NCBI RefSeq assembly: GCF_043641665.1
Contig: NC_092181.1
Location: 21,460,463 to 21,524,462, forward strand
Source: Enoplosus armatus
Lineage: Eukaryota; Chordata; Actinopteri; Centrarchiformes; Enoplosidae
Length of the DNA: 64,000 nt
Direction of reading: 5' to 3'
Made by a program: the position numbers and the translations under genes. Under the pieces are notes generated by a model, which was given only the letters and a program-made list of their open reading frames with translations, ran no database searches and was not told the DNA's origin. Positions 10,401-22,740 of this stretch are shown one piece after another. Position 1 is the stretch's first letter. Every line of letters starts with the position of its first letter.

Positions 10401-13224
10401 ACGCAAACAAAATGCCATAGCCTGCCCACAATTACTCCTTACTTTAACACCTGGGGTTATTCGTGGGTATCCCCTCCTGACAACCACAGGTCAAATCAGG
10501 TCCTGGTCTTCATCAGTGTTCAGCACAGAATATAAGACATTGTGAGTGGTTTTAAACGTCATTCCTCCTCGATTGGGTTCTCTAGATCATTGTAAACCTA
10601 TTTGCAAGAATCTGGACAGTTACAGTATATCCTGGGAGAAAAAAAAGAAAGAACCACAAAGCTGGCATGGTCTATCATGCAGACTTGATGGACAGCTGAG
10701 ACGAGATCCTAATAATGAAATAATGTGTAGCGTGTCATGCACTGCTATTTTCTAATCTTGTACGAGTATGTTTGCGATTAGACAGCAGATACTCTGTGAA
10801 ATTGTGTGTGATGCATCCTGATTTCAGACTTGGTAAGGGCCTTATGCAAAGACCTACAGGGAATAAATAAGGCTCAGCCTGTCATGCGATCATGTCTGTG
10901 TGAGGTTTGATTTCCTGTGTGAGGTAATTTTATAAATTTAGTAAACTGATGGTAAATGCTTGTGTCCCCTGTTCTGACAAACACAATAGGATGAGTGCCA
11001 TTTCTTCAGATAGCTAAGTGTTTAAAACTGACATCTCTGGAGCCACATGTTTGTGTTCTGGCAAAAATAACAATAACATGTCATGATGCTGCAACTTGCA
11101 GCCATAAATCCAGGAGTCACAAGAGTATGACCTGCAAATACCAGACTTAGTAAAACCTGTGTGTGAGATGAAATAAATGAGATATGAAAATGGTTGAACA
11201 ACAAAAGATATTCAGAGAGAGCTAAATCAGAACGTTGTCATTTAATATATTCTGCCGGGACACTTTCAGTCCCACCTGACAATGTGGAATACAGATGATT
11301 TCATCTGGTTAAAATTCAAAGCTTCAGCAAAATTAAACAGTAGAATGTGATTATTAGAGCAGCCTTCAGGGGTCTCTATATTTAGACTTATATTTAAACA
11401 AACACTTTCGCTAGCAAAAGTAATTCAGTTTCAGAAAACTAGATCTGATCTTTGAGAAGCAGGTTCGTATTCTACTATTACTACTAATAAATACCAATAT
11501 ACAGTAAGAAAAAGACTGAATCAGAAAGGGGAAGGATATGTTAGTGCTTGTCTTTGTGTCTTAGTTAGCGTGACATCTCAAACACAAACATATGTGTACA
11601 TTTACAGTGGAGGCTAAGTCACTAATGATTTCCTATAAATGATTAATTCCCTTAGTTATTGATTAAGTGTATGAAGTGAGATGTATGAAATGGAGAAAAA
11701 CTGTGGCTCACGCATCACATTCATTGACAATTGTTTTTGTTACTCCTGTGTGAATGCACTCACCACGTGTGTGTTAGATTTCATTTGTCCCTGCTGGGAC
11801 TTGATTCCACTTTTATGTGTTCTTAATTGGTGTTAGTCTGTGGTGTACTTCCACTTCTAATGAACAGATACAACCAGAGGGAGAAATCAGACTGGAAGAG
11901 GAAATAGCAGAACATTAATGAATGGTAAGAAAACTAAACTGCATACTGTACAGAAATTTTAACCAGATTTGTATCTAAAGCATGATAACTGACACTGTTC
12001 TAATTAATATTATGATCCAGTTAATTCAGCTCACCTTTACTCCAAATGTAGCATGTCTTTGTGTGAGAGCCGCTGTAGCTCAGCAAGACACAAGAAGATG
12101 GTTTGGTAACAAAACTGTTTTGGGTTCCTATCTGCATCATTAAATATGTAATTTATCTTTTTTAGGTTGTTTTTCAAAACATATTTCATATATCTAAATT
12201 TTATATATAACAAAAAAGTGATTCCTTTGATTGTGAATCCTTGTAGACACGTGCATTTCATATAAATTCCCATAATTGTTGCATATATTGTGCATTTGCA
12301 ACCACTTTTAAACATTATTTGCGATCTGCTAAATTTGATGACATTTCACCAGTGAGTGGAAAAGGCTGTAGAAGGCTGATGATAATGTTGAATGTGAGCA
12401 CATAAAAGATGGAGGAGGTGTATGAAAGAAAAAAGCAAAATGTGCTTCCGTCTGACAGACATCAGAGAAACAACTGGAGAACATGGACACTGTGTTAGAG
12501 CGCTGCGTGGATAGTGGCCATTTCAAGAGCAATCTTTGCCTGCTAGTGGAGCAGTTCAACCAGCTTGTTCAGCTTGTGAAACTGTTAAATCATCCAAAAG
12601 AGTGACATTGCCATAATGTGCAATGCTGCTAAAGCTGAGACATGTTCAAGCTGAAGCTCATCGGTGAGCAGATCAATAGGTGCAATTCCCCCACTGTGAA
12701 CTCATAGTTTGGAGGCTCATGTTTGCAAAACCATTACAAGTAACAGAAAGAAAGCGTGGGGTGTGCCAAAAAGGCTCCCTATGTGATCTGCATGAATGTC
12801 CGCTCAGCACTCATTTAGTTCAGATGGCCAAATCAATATAAATTTCATACATTGTGTCACCACCATCAGTGAGCCATATCAACATTTTTTTTAACCCCTT
12901 ATGTAATGTATATGCCAGTCATATGTGTGTTGCTTAGTTTCAATTTATGACTTTCATCTGCTTTTCCTCTTCGTTGGTGAACCTGCCATTTGGGCATAGA
13001 TTAAGTGGACTTTGAAAAGCTTGGAAAAGACGTGTGTCAGAAGTACTGATTTTCAGAGCTCTGATATGGCTGAAAAGACCTTCTGGATGGCATCCATTCA
13101 AATACGACCCTGCTTTTTCTTGAGCGTTGAATGTATTTTAAAAAAAATTAAAACTTATTTCAGTTTTTTTCCAACAATATCCATTCTCTACAGTGTCCTT
13201 TTATGGTTACATTTAGACACTCTC
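7497..13224. other. Unassigned noncoding sequence
   Basis: No gene or mobile element is recognised across about 5.7 kb. It contains short GT/CA stretches and an isolated X-box-like palindrome at 10,390-10,402. Open frames are under 100 codons and occur on both strands without domain features. Confidence 0.55.
10390..10402. promoter_or_regulatory. X-box-like palindrome
   Basis: GTTGCCTAGCAAC is an inverted repeat with a one-base spacer that fits the RFX X-box pattern. Unlike the one at 7324, it is not inside a repeat that I recognise. RFX sites of this kind are known near cilia genes, but no gene is visible nearby. Confidence 0.3.
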
Positions 13225-13460
13225 AGCACTTTGTTAGGGTTAGGCAAAGGTTAAATATTGGAAAAGTCAAGAGTGCCTTGAAGCATGAGACTGCATGAGT
13301 TTCCTTTATTGATATAACTGAAACCACGATCTTTCCTAACCTTAACTGAAGTGCTTTTGTTGGGATGCAATCCCCAGTCTCCGGTGTCACAGTTGTGCAC
13401 TTTGTACAGCCACCATCCATCAAAATCACCTTTCTAAAACCAACCTTGTCTACTAGAATT
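13225..13460 (-). repeat. Interspersed repeat, 'GATCATGGTT' family, reverse copy
   Basis: ACCACGATCTTTCCTAACCT followed by AAGTGCTTTTGTTG is the reverse-strand form of the repeat seen at 3238-3383. The copy appears longer on its right side, including CACCATCCATCAAAATCACC. No coding capacity is seen. Confidence 0.5.
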
Positions 13461-14545
13461 TGCATTTATATACTACTAAATTGTTTTCCCAATTGAACTA
13501 CAAGATAAGAAATGTTGGCTGAAAAAAGTGAAGCAAATACACTTCACAAATTCACAAATTCGCCAATAAACGTATTTGGCGAAACAAATTATTTAATGGT
13601 ATATATAGTAATTTCTAGGTGACAGGGTTGTGTCAAGTAGGTTTACATTATTTTGTCTAATAAATGCACATTTATTCCTAAATTACACTTATCATTTATT
13701 TATTTATTTTACCCCTGTAACAAGAAACAAGGCAAACTGCTGTGTGGAACCAGATAAGTGTTATTCTGCCATTTGGGAATGAACTGTTAGCAGTGGTTTA
13801 TCATGCCACGTGTGTACAACAAGGCCCATGTGTCCTTTAGATTTCCTTCCAACCAAACATTTCAGCAGGTGATTTCGCTGAGGAGATCTCCTCTGTGGTT
13901 GAAGGTGTTTTAATTAGCTGCAGTAGTGTTTGGTTGGAGTGACAACCTGCATGCGAGTCCCTCGATCCCTCGTGGTTTGAGAGGCAGTGGTGTAGAACAA
14001 TGAAAGGGTATACCTCTCTGTGTTCCAACACACCCTGAACTGCCAGATTAAATCAAAGAGCAACAATGTTCAAAGGAAGGGCACGCCCCAGTCAAACCAA
14101 TCCATCATCTGATGCAACAATGGAAGTCAGGTTTATGTTGGCCACACATTTATTATTCATGCACCATTCATAAGGAAGCCAAGTGAAGGGGAAATGAACA
14201 TAAATCCTTCAATTTTCTTCTGTTTATTTCTCTCTTAGGGAGAAAGACATCCCCCCCATCACTCCCTCACACACAAACACACAACACACATACTCTCTCT
14301 CTCTTTATGAAGCAGTGTCAGGATTCGTCAGTATATTGACCTGTAGAGCGAAGCCCCCTCAGGAGGTGTTCCTGCCTTCCTCTCTTTCAGGGCAGCCTAA
14401 GGATGTCTGAATCCTGACAACTCAAACAAGATGACCTGTAAATAATTATGCTGTGAATTTCACTAACACTGTTAAACTGTAGCATTACAACAGTTAGACT
14501 AATACTGCATTTCATTATTCTTGATATGACAGCAATAATTAAAAC

Positions 14546-14577
<32 letters not shown>

Positions 14578-15024
14578 TTCAAGGCAGATGTGCTGTTCCT
14601 GATGCCCTTGAGATAGTTCCTTATTATGTACTAACGAAGCATCTGGTTTGGATCTTATTTCAGTCACATTCTTGAGGGATAGTGCCGCCGTCATTTGTGG
14701 TTTCACCAACCATAATCTCAGTCTGTCCATGTGTCATAAATCAGGCTAAATTCCCAAAGTGAAATGAGAAGGTCTGGAGTTTGTTTCAGAGGAATATAGA
14801 TCAATGACTTGTGTAGCTTTATGGTGTTTTTATATATGGTAGCTCAACAGTGCTGTGACTCGAGGAAAGAGCTTTCAGTAAATTGTATCACATCAAGATA
14901 AAAATAATTCAGCGCTTTTAGTTAGATTTAGTTTGTCAGGTTGAGGAATATTTACTTCAGCAGGTCTTTCTTAAGAGGTTCCATTTAAAGTTATCTCTCT
15001 GACACTTTACGGTGTAAGTTATTG
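13461..15024. other. Unassigned noncoding sequence with an ATG trinucleotide array
   Basis: It holds a short stem-loop (arms TTCGCCAA and TTGGCGAA at 13,559-13,566 and 13,576-13,583), a TTTA-rich patch near 13,692-13,706, and the ATG array listed separately. No genes are recognised. Confidence 0.55.
14546..14575 (+). repeat. (ATG)10 microsatellite
   Basis: Ten perfect ATG units precede GAATTC. Trinucleotide arrays of this size are usually length-polymorphic. Confidence 0.95.
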
Positions 15025-15030
15025 CCTGAC

Positions 15031-15230
15031 TGGCAGAAAGCATTCAACACAGTGGACCATTCAATACGTCGCCAAAGCTACAGTGTACAGGTCTGAAAAA
15101 TGGTTCAGCTCAAGTGTGTGATTTTGAAGACACCATACCAGGACCTGCGGGGTGCCACAAGGCTCCATTTCAAGTCCCTATCTTTTTCTCAGCTATGTTA
15201 AAGATGGGCTGGCTGCTGCAATGGTTGAGG
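15031..15230 (+). pseudogene. Decayed non-LTR retrotransposon reverse-transcriptase fragment
   Basis: Two reverse-transcriptase landmarks can be read on the + strand. KAFNTVDH at 15,037-15,060 corresponds to the 'KAFDTVDH' block. CGVPQGSISSPYLFLSYVKD at 15,146-15,205 corresponds to the 'GVPQGSILGPLLFLIYIND' block. They are in different frames, only about 85 bases apart where more is expected, and separated by stops. The copy therefore carries at least one internal deletion and a frameshift. The catalytic YADD block is not recognisable downstream. It is a dead LINE relic, and the exact clade cannot be decided from this fragment. Confidence 0.75.
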
Positions 15231-15589
15231 CAAAATGCAGAATAATTTAGTTGTTTTCTTGACTGTAAATGAAAAAGAAACTATATTTTCAGGTTATTCA
15301 CTACAGAGGTAATAGCAAAAAATAGTTTAAACATACTGCAGTTTGGCGTCCTAGTAACATGCCCATCATTCTCTTTATCTCCCCATTTTTCCTACAAAAT
15401 GGCAAAATTAATGTAAAAAATGTATCAAACATTATCTGAATGAGGAGCTACTGCAATCACCGATCCATTGCTTTTGTAATATTACTACACTGTTATTTAA
15501 TTACTATTAAGAGTTGTCTAAATTTAAATTACAATAGGTTGGGGCTCATCTTTGGCGCATGTTGACGTATTATTTGTGTAATGAGGTCA

Positions 15590-15700
15590 TAACTCAAGCA
15601 ATACTTGTAAACTTTGTATAAAAAAACAACTTTATTGTCAGACAAATACGTTTCGGCTCATGAGTTTTGACTTTTTCCCTTCTTCGTGCACTTTGGAAGT
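15590..15700 (-). repeat. Retroelement-tail-like repeat remnant
   Basis: Read on the minus strand it contains GAAGAAGG, CATGAGCCGAAACG, GTCTGACAATAAAGTTG and a T run. I recognise the combination of 'GAAGAAGG', 'GCCGAAACG' and 'CAATAAAG' from repeat 3' ends in fish genomes. The family assignment is uncertain. Confidence 0.4.
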
Positions 15701-16539
15701 AGTAATTCCTAATCACTCTCTATATTATTAGTGAAAGGCAGGATTTCTGAGTCAATTAATCGATCAAACAAACAAACCAACAATCACTTTGCGTATTGAT
15801 TGCCTTGTCATTGTACATTTCTGTTGGATGTTGAAACAACCTTATTTGACTGTCGACAGGCACACTTTGTGGCTACTTGTTGACACTGAAGGAGCACTCC
15901 TTCACTGTTGCATGTATTATGAGTCACTCTGTGTAAGAGCATCTCGTTAATGGCCAAGTTGGCGGTTGGATCTCGACTTTAATAAAATTGTTTACTTGTC
16001 TCTAATGTGACACTGTGAGTTTGTGTAAATTACAGGCCACCATAACTCAAAGGGCATAGAGTGCTGCTTGTTAGTGGGCTGCAATTTTAAGAATCCACGT
16101 GGCACATGGACCACTTCCATATCCATTCATTGCTTTCCACTTTCGCGTGAATGCAGAACAAAAATGAAAGAGCTGGGTGACAAATGGTACTACAGGGGGA
16201 CAGATATATTATATATTATATAAGAATACGATATTGTAGACAACAGAAACCTTCAAAGCAGTTTTTTACCTCCGTGGTGATTTATTGCATATTAAAGAGA
16301 TAATGACTGTTGCTTTTATAACAATTCCACAGGAGCTGCTTATTCTGACTTCATATTATTATTTGCGTCCATTGCTAACTCACACACACATGCATTGAAT
16401 CGTCTTTCTGAGGTTTGAAAAAAATAATAAAATAAAAATAAAAAAGGTTTCAAAAGCACTGTTCAATTTTCTAAATTGTTATATATTACATTATATATGT
16501 ATTGTTTATTATTTTCTCTTTTTTCCATGACATTGGTCA

Positions 16540-16625
16540 GAATAATGTACAATATATTGTAGTTATATGGTGTTTTGGCAATACACTTATCTGAATGTTG
16601 CCAAGCCAATAAAGCCCTTTGAATT
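16540..16625 (+). mobile_element. LINE 3' terminal remnant
   Basis: TTTTGGCAATACAC and GCCAATAAAGCCCTTTGAAT match the 3' end of a fish LINE that I recognise ('GCCAATAAAGC-TTTGAATT' tail), including an AATAAA signal. No coding part is recognisable upstream, which fits the 5' truncation typical of LINE copies. Confidence 0.6.
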
Positions 16626-19284
16626 TCAGTACAGTACATTTATTTTTACACTTCAGAGTTTATTGATAAATAGTATGTTCCAGTAGCTGGCTGAGGAGAG
16701 ACTCAGGGGAAATACCATTTTAGTATGGTTTAGTCTGATTCTACACACATAATATGTATGCTTTAAGTTTGTTATTAGTGAGTTGAATGTCAAATGTGCA
16801 TATCAACACTCATAAATCAGTAAATAAAGGTGCACAGGAATGATTAGCATGTTAAAAACAAAACAAGCTTAAGCAACTAACTGCTGTACATTTTATATAT
16901 AAACACCAGTCCTTTTTGTTAATATGTACTGATTCTCCATCAGTGTTTATTGTTATTAGGGGATTTTATTATTCAGCAACTTTGTAAAGTAAAGTCCTAT
17001 ATTTCAAGCTGTTTATTCTTTCCCCTGAGTAAAGCCGCTGATACAGTATCTCACACAACAGTGGTGTACATAACAGACAGTGTTGATTTATCACTCTCAT
17101 TATGCCACATTAGCCAGACTGAAACAATGACAGAAGAGCCAAATGAGAGGGAGAGAGACGGGATTAAAAGGAAAGTTACTGGAACAGAGATTTAACAAGT
17201 GATGTATCATTAATCTTAACCTGCTCTCACATCTCTGTTTCATGTTGGCATGTGTCACTCTTTAATCTGGAAGGACCAAAATTAAAAGCAATGCATGTCC
17301 CAACGAGGTCTGTGCCACCCAAACTCTTTACCGCAGTCACGGTCTCTTCCGCTGCAGAAAGAGGTGGGAACTGGGCATCCTGGCAGCATGTGCTCTGCAG
17401 ACTTTATTTTCATTATTTGTAAGAGAAAAAACCCAAACACTTACTAGCTCTCAGTGTTTCAAAAAAATGTTAAAAACCCTATCAAAGGCTTTCCTATTAA
17501 CCCTAGAATTAATGCATCAGAGAATTGACTTGAGGGAGCCCACTTCACAGTGTTTCATAAGAGAAATGACCGGATGTGATCTTAAATCTGTCTAAATCTA
17601 TAATTGGCAACTGAATCCTTTCACAGTTCCTAGCTCCAGCTTCTCAAATGTGACCATTTTTCTTTGTGTCTGTTTTTATGTGTTATATGATTGTAAACTG
17701 AACATATTTGGATTTGGATATGAAAACAAAACATTTGAAGATGGCACAATGGACATTGCGAAGGTCACTTTTCACTATTTCATGATCAAGAAAAATATTA
17801 GGCAGATTAATCGACAATAAAAATAATCTTTAGTTCCAGCCTTAAATGTGTCTGAACAATGATTTTGCAACATCACGCATCTATTTACAAATTAACCACA
17901 AGTGAAGGTGCATGAGAATAACAAGTATTACAGTTTCACAGTCTCACCATTGATTCAATAATGACCGGATGTTTTCGATTTACCAACGCTGAGCCACTCA
18001 TATGCTCCAAAACAAACAATCAGTTAAATCTGCTTCTAGAAGAGAAACATCTTGAAGATGTTGATTTCTCTCTTAGACATTTCCAATACTCTGTCGGGAA
18101 GCATGCAGCTTTTAAATCAGTGGTTGGACAAGTCTTTCTTAGAATAAATCCCCACTACACATGTGCTTCTACCAGAAGTTGTTTATTCTTTTGAGCGGTT
18201 CTCAAATAACTTCCACTTCTTTAGGGAATTGTCTATCAATAATAAAAATCTAAAACTAAACTACAAGCATATGTTAGACTCTCTAAGAGAATGTGAACTG
18301 AACTGAACGTGCTGAAAATTAATGATCAGACAATTTTTTCAAGTTTTATTTAAACCAGTACATAGGGGCAGAATAATTGTACATAATTTTTGTGCAGCTG
18401 GCTTCATCTTTACTCTTATACCTTAAATGCCCTTATTGCATTTAATGAGACACTCATTCCAGAAGCAGCTGTGTGTAAAAGATCTTTTCACGCCCTGTCT
18501 CATCAACACTGTATCGTCAGCTAGCTGCTTCCTTATCAGTGTACTTTATCCACATCTGCCAGCCTGCAGATAAGAATTGTCATTTTCAGCCCATTAGAGG
18601 TCTCGACACTACCTTCCTGATGGGAGCCGCTTGCTGCCCAGACATTACCTCACAGCTGCTATGTGTCTTGTGAGTGACCTTCATTAAGATCTTACAGCTA
18701 AGCAGTCATGGTATGTACTGCATTTTATATTTAAGAAGACATTGCTTTTGTGAAAATCTCATACCATGATTTAGCCTAATTATGTCCTTAAGATGAAACT
18801 AGAATACGCTGTGAAAGTTGCTCAAAGATATTCATCACTGTTAAAGGCCATGCAAGAAGACACCATTCACCATAGATCTGGAGAGGAAATCTAATATTAT
18901 TACAGCCTACAACATAATAGATGATATCAAGTTGAAAATTGAATGTTAGCTGCAATACATATGAGCACTACTTGTTATTCATTTATCATGATTCCTTCAT
19001 TATAAAAGGTTAAATTGAAACATCCCTCTCATAATACTGACTGATCTGGGCTTAAAACTCTAATTAAGTATTTTAAGTATATCCATTTAGCAGACTGGGA
19101 CTTACAGATCACTGGTGAGTAGTACTTTGGAAGATACATTTATTTTGGCCTGTACGTGAAAATATAAAATTGGGCAAAAATGAGTAGCAGAGCTTCAAAA
19201 CTATATTACAGTAGATAGTAATTTCATATAAATGTCTATAACAATATCAAAGTAAGCAATGCTGAATGTGAAATGAATGCAAGT

Positions 19285-19815
19285 CAAGAAAACTACACAA
19301 GGCTACTCTACAGCCATGATCTTTGAAGCGAGGCACAAAGGTGCTATGAGCTAAATGCAACATGTCTGCATGTATGTATCAACACGTAAATAAGCACACA
19401 GTGACAATGCTACCAGCATACTACCTGCTGCTGTTTAAATGGTAATATTTACCAGGTTTGGCCTGCTAATTAACTAACATTTGCTAATTAGAACTTAACA
19501 CAAAATAGTTTTAATTTTGACCTGCTGGCGGTGCTGGAAGAGAGGTCAGGGGATGATTAAAGTCAGCAGGATTTATCATTTTAGGGTTGTCAATGTCAGT
19601 TAAAAATGTCATAGCAACCCATCCAATAGTTGTTGAGATCATTGAGTCTGTGCCGAAGTGGTGGACCGACAGACCGACACTGAGCGGGTCTCTATGGAGG
19701 GGTGTCAGAGTAGCCGTCTGAAACTGAAATACAGCACCATGCTTTGTTTTTCTTCCATTTGATGTGTTGTAGTTAACACCACAGCTCATTTTGGCCAAAA
19801 TCAGAGGCAACTTTG
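19285..19815 (+). repeat. Interspersed repeat, family T, long copy
   Basis: It contains in order GGTGCTATGAGCTAAATGC, CACAGTGACAATGCTA, TTTGCTAATTAGAACTTAAC, CATCCAATAGTTGTTGAGAT and GTGGACCGACAGACCGACA. This is the order of a repeat I recognise as very common in percomorph fishes. Other copies in the window are at 29,783-29,935 (+), 38,895-39,165 (-) and about 60,970-61,344 (-). The minus-strand open frame over it (19,511-19,810) is incidental. Confidence 0.7.
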
Positions 19816-21515
19816 CCCTGCGCTCTAAATGAGCTTATCACAAAGATTCAGTGCACCATTGAAATTGAACTAGAAACGGTGGAGAAGGTGATTGGAAAGC
19901 CTTAGGTATGAATGTTTTGGCATATGGGTCCTTTTTCTCATTTGGAACGGTCAACGTCACAATAAAAAATACTTTTTTGAGTTCAAAAGTTCACATTGAA
20001 GATTAGAGTGTAGGTGTGCTCACAAACAGTAATTACACAGCTGCAGGCTACAAAAAAATATCTGTTAAAATCTAAATGGCATTCTCTCAAAGACTTTTCT
20101 ATCGTCTTTTTGTCTGACAAAAACAAGAACCGTGGGCACAATTCAATACTTTACTAAATAAACCTAACTACACCCCATCAGTGATGTTATGAGACAGCAG
20201 TAAAATACATATGAGAGTGAGAGTGGCAAACCCAGTAACTGCCTTTAGTCTGTTATTGAGGATCAAATTAAAACAAGTAAGGAGCAGCATAGCTGTTACG
20301 GTTGGATGTAATAAATGTTTCCATCCCAACTGCATGCTCTGTTGCATTAGAAGCTTGATCTAATGGTCAGTCATTAATAGGCACATTAGTGAAGGGGAAG
20401 CAGAAACATTCGATGGTGTCAAGTGCCTCCTTTTTGTTCGTCAACTGAGCTGTGTCTGTGTAGTTAGGTACTCTGAAAGGCTGTCTTGTCTTGTATGCAA
20501 ACTTTGTCTTTGTCTGGCAGTGAAATGAGATTTTCGCTGGTGCTGTAAGTGCATAATTTGGCATTTAAAATTAAAGTTAATGAATCATGGAGAGACTACC
20601 TATATGCATGTTAATCAGCACACTTGGTCTAGTCATTTTATTGTGAGCTGGTAATTACCAGCTGGGTCATAAAATTTCTACACAAAGCACAGTCAACTAG
20701 CTTAAGTTTGGGCCTACGACTAAGAAATATAAACTTTTGAAACACCATAAATGTTCTTGCAAGAGTAACTTATCTTTGTCAGCCACACTATATAACTAAA
20801 ATGAATCCGTTTGATGAGCTACGACAGTTAAAGAAATAATTGCTATGTGTCATCTGTGGCCTTAATAGGATGAATTCCATTTCTTTTCATAAAAAACACC
20901 CCACCCACACAATCTGTCTGCACACAAAGACCAACAAGTGGGCAGTAATAGCATATAGCTGTTTGACACCATGAGTGGAAGGTGGCACCCTGAATAGAGA
21001 CAGGGAGGTGGGATATTCTTCAGAAAATATCAACCTACTTCACATAAATCAAAGGCTTATAGTGTCTAGAAAAGCCAATAATCGTGTTACAATGCATGAG
21101 ATTTTTATAAATATTATACCTACCTCTTGTATTTCTTACGTTACCTCCTGTGTGTAATCATCTCTTAACCTTTTCAGCAGTTAAAAACTTCAGTTTAGAC
21201 TGCAAAATGATCCATAACCTCTGATAATGCACACAGTGATGGTAGCTCACCAATACATTACATTTGGCTCCACTGTATGACTTGCAAAGTCCAGCAGCCT
21301 TTCTTAAAGCAGTCATTTATAGACTTACAAGCTGTAAACACAACATTAACACTATAAAGTTAACAAACATTAACCTTATAAAGTTGTTATGAGGAATGTG
21401 TAAGCAAACAGTTGCTATTTACACAACCAGCAGATACAGATCAATATTAGCATTGATTTGGAGTTGTTTTTGTGTCCAACTGATGAATGTAAGTCCAATA
21501 TTCACTCTCATTTGA
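19816..21515. other. Unassigned noncoding sequence
   Basis: No gene or repeat is recognised, apart from a perfect 18-base palindrome at 20,646-20,663. The last 100 bases may include decayed coding sequence of the hAT element downstream, in another frame. Confidence 0.5.
20646..20663. repeat. Perfect 18-base palindrome
   Basis: AGCTGGTAATTACCAGCT equals its own reverse complement. It contains TAATTA, a typical homeodomain core. No partner or context is recognised. Confidence 0.85.
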
Positions 21516-22250
21516 GCTCTGGTTTGGTGCCGTAAAGTATATCCCCGAGGCCCCCACAAGTCAGGTTCTGACCTTTTTGAGTCAAAGGCAGCTGAGCTCC
21601 ACCTTGCGCCTGAGGAGAAGAACAATGTCCGAAAGTGGTGTGTAGCCTTCACCATCTCCCTCACTAACAAGTTGAAGGTGAGACTGCCGGACAACATCGA
21701 AGCATTGCAGTACATGTCAGTTTTCAATGTAGAGGAAACTCTAAAGCACAATAAGAGCCTGGGAGAAATAGAAAAAATAGCCAAGCTCCTTGGCTACTCT
21801 CCTGCAGAGATAGGCAAGATTGTCCAGCAATGGCGTGTCATCCATCTTAGTAAGTGGAATGAAACAAAAAACACAGTGGGCTTCTGGAGTGAGATTTGGA
21901 AGTTCAGGGATGCAGCTGATATCAACCCGTTTCAGGAACTTGCCATGGCTGCTGTGTGTGTGTTGTCCTTGCCACACTTGAATGCTGAAGTCGAGAGATT
22001 ATTCAGCCAGATGAGTGTGGTAAAAAGCAAACTTAGAAATCGATTGTCCTTACAGACCCTTAACTCCATCCTGTATGGCCGATATGGTCTGGTGTTGTCT
22101 GGTGAGGCATGCTATGAGCACAAGCTGCCTGATAATGTTTTGCAGCTTTTTGGCACATCAGCTGCTTACTCATTTAAGTCAGCTCCCTCAGTTGCTGAAC
22201 CTGCCATAGAAAGCCTTGACCAAAACGAAGATGACCTACTCTTTCTGTGA
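21516..22250 (+). pseudogene. hAT transposase C-terminal fragment
   Basis: The frame is open from just after a TGA at 21,513 to the TGA at 22,248, about 244 codons against 600 or more for a complete hAT transposase. The hAT C-terminal dimerisation domain is clear around 21,924-22,085. It shows NPFQELA, then LSLPHLNAEVERLFSQMS and VKSKLRNRL, the conserved 'N-E-R-FS' pattern that packs hAT transposases into multimers. Upstream lies a helical, charged stretch with LHLAPEEKNN and KWCVAF. The N-terminal DNA-binding region and most of the catalytic region are absent, and the frame upstream of about 21,540 seems shifted. There is no obvious promoter or initiation codon for this piece. It is most likely a fossil. 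Retention of about 235 open codons suggests a fairly young insertion or, less likely, a captured domain. Confidence 0.8.
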
Positions 22251-22740
22251 GCCTGTGAGCAATTCCACCCCACATAACAGTCTTTTGATTAAATTTGATA
22301 TTCTAACATTTAACAATACAGGACAAAATTGATTTATGTAATGTGAAGTTATTTTGAAGTGATGGCCTATTTCAATGGCAAAATTAAAAAAATCAAACCA
22401 AGAATCAACAGAAGAAAGTTCATTTGTAGTTCTAAACATATTTAGGGTGTTTTTTACTCACTTTTTGTCTCTCCCACGACGTTATTCCTCTCTCCTACAG
22501 CGTCCATTTATGCAAATTAGGCAATGACATCATTTAGCGACTTCTAGCGACTTTTAGGACAGCCAATAGCTACTTTCCTTACTGAGGTCTTTGTGCACTG
22601 GATGCATCTTTAGACACGGCTGAACGTAAACAGTAAAGTGGTGGGCCGTAAAACCAAAACAATGACCTTAAAGAAGCTAAAACGCTCTGTTGAGCTGAGG
22701 GGAACAACAGAGTTGGGTGATAATTAATGTCAACATTCAA
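21516..22740 (+). mobile_element. 5'-truncated hAT-family DNA transposon
   Basis: A C-terminal transposase reading frame (21,516-22,250) is followed by about 490 bases of noncoding sequence. That includes a block near 22,500-22,585 (ATGCAAATTAGGC, TTTAGCGACTTCTAGCGACT, GACAGCCAATAGC) that I recognise from hAT-like elements in fish, and a block at 22,645-22,710 (GGGCCGTAAAACCAAAACAA, AGCTAAAACGCTCTGTTGAG) also seen at 49,550-49,610. I see neither a BED zinc finger nor the N-terminal catalytic part upstream, so most of the element is missing. Terminal inverted repeats and target duplication cannot be placed. Confidence 0.7.

Larger units (their letters stand above)
15241..19284. other. Unassigned sequence around two LINE-like tails
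   Basis: Apart from the elements at 15,590-15,700 and 16,540-16,625, nothing is recognised. There are A-rich runs near 16,415-16,445, a TATATTATATATTATATA patch near 16,205, and no convincing open frames. Confidence 0.5.
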
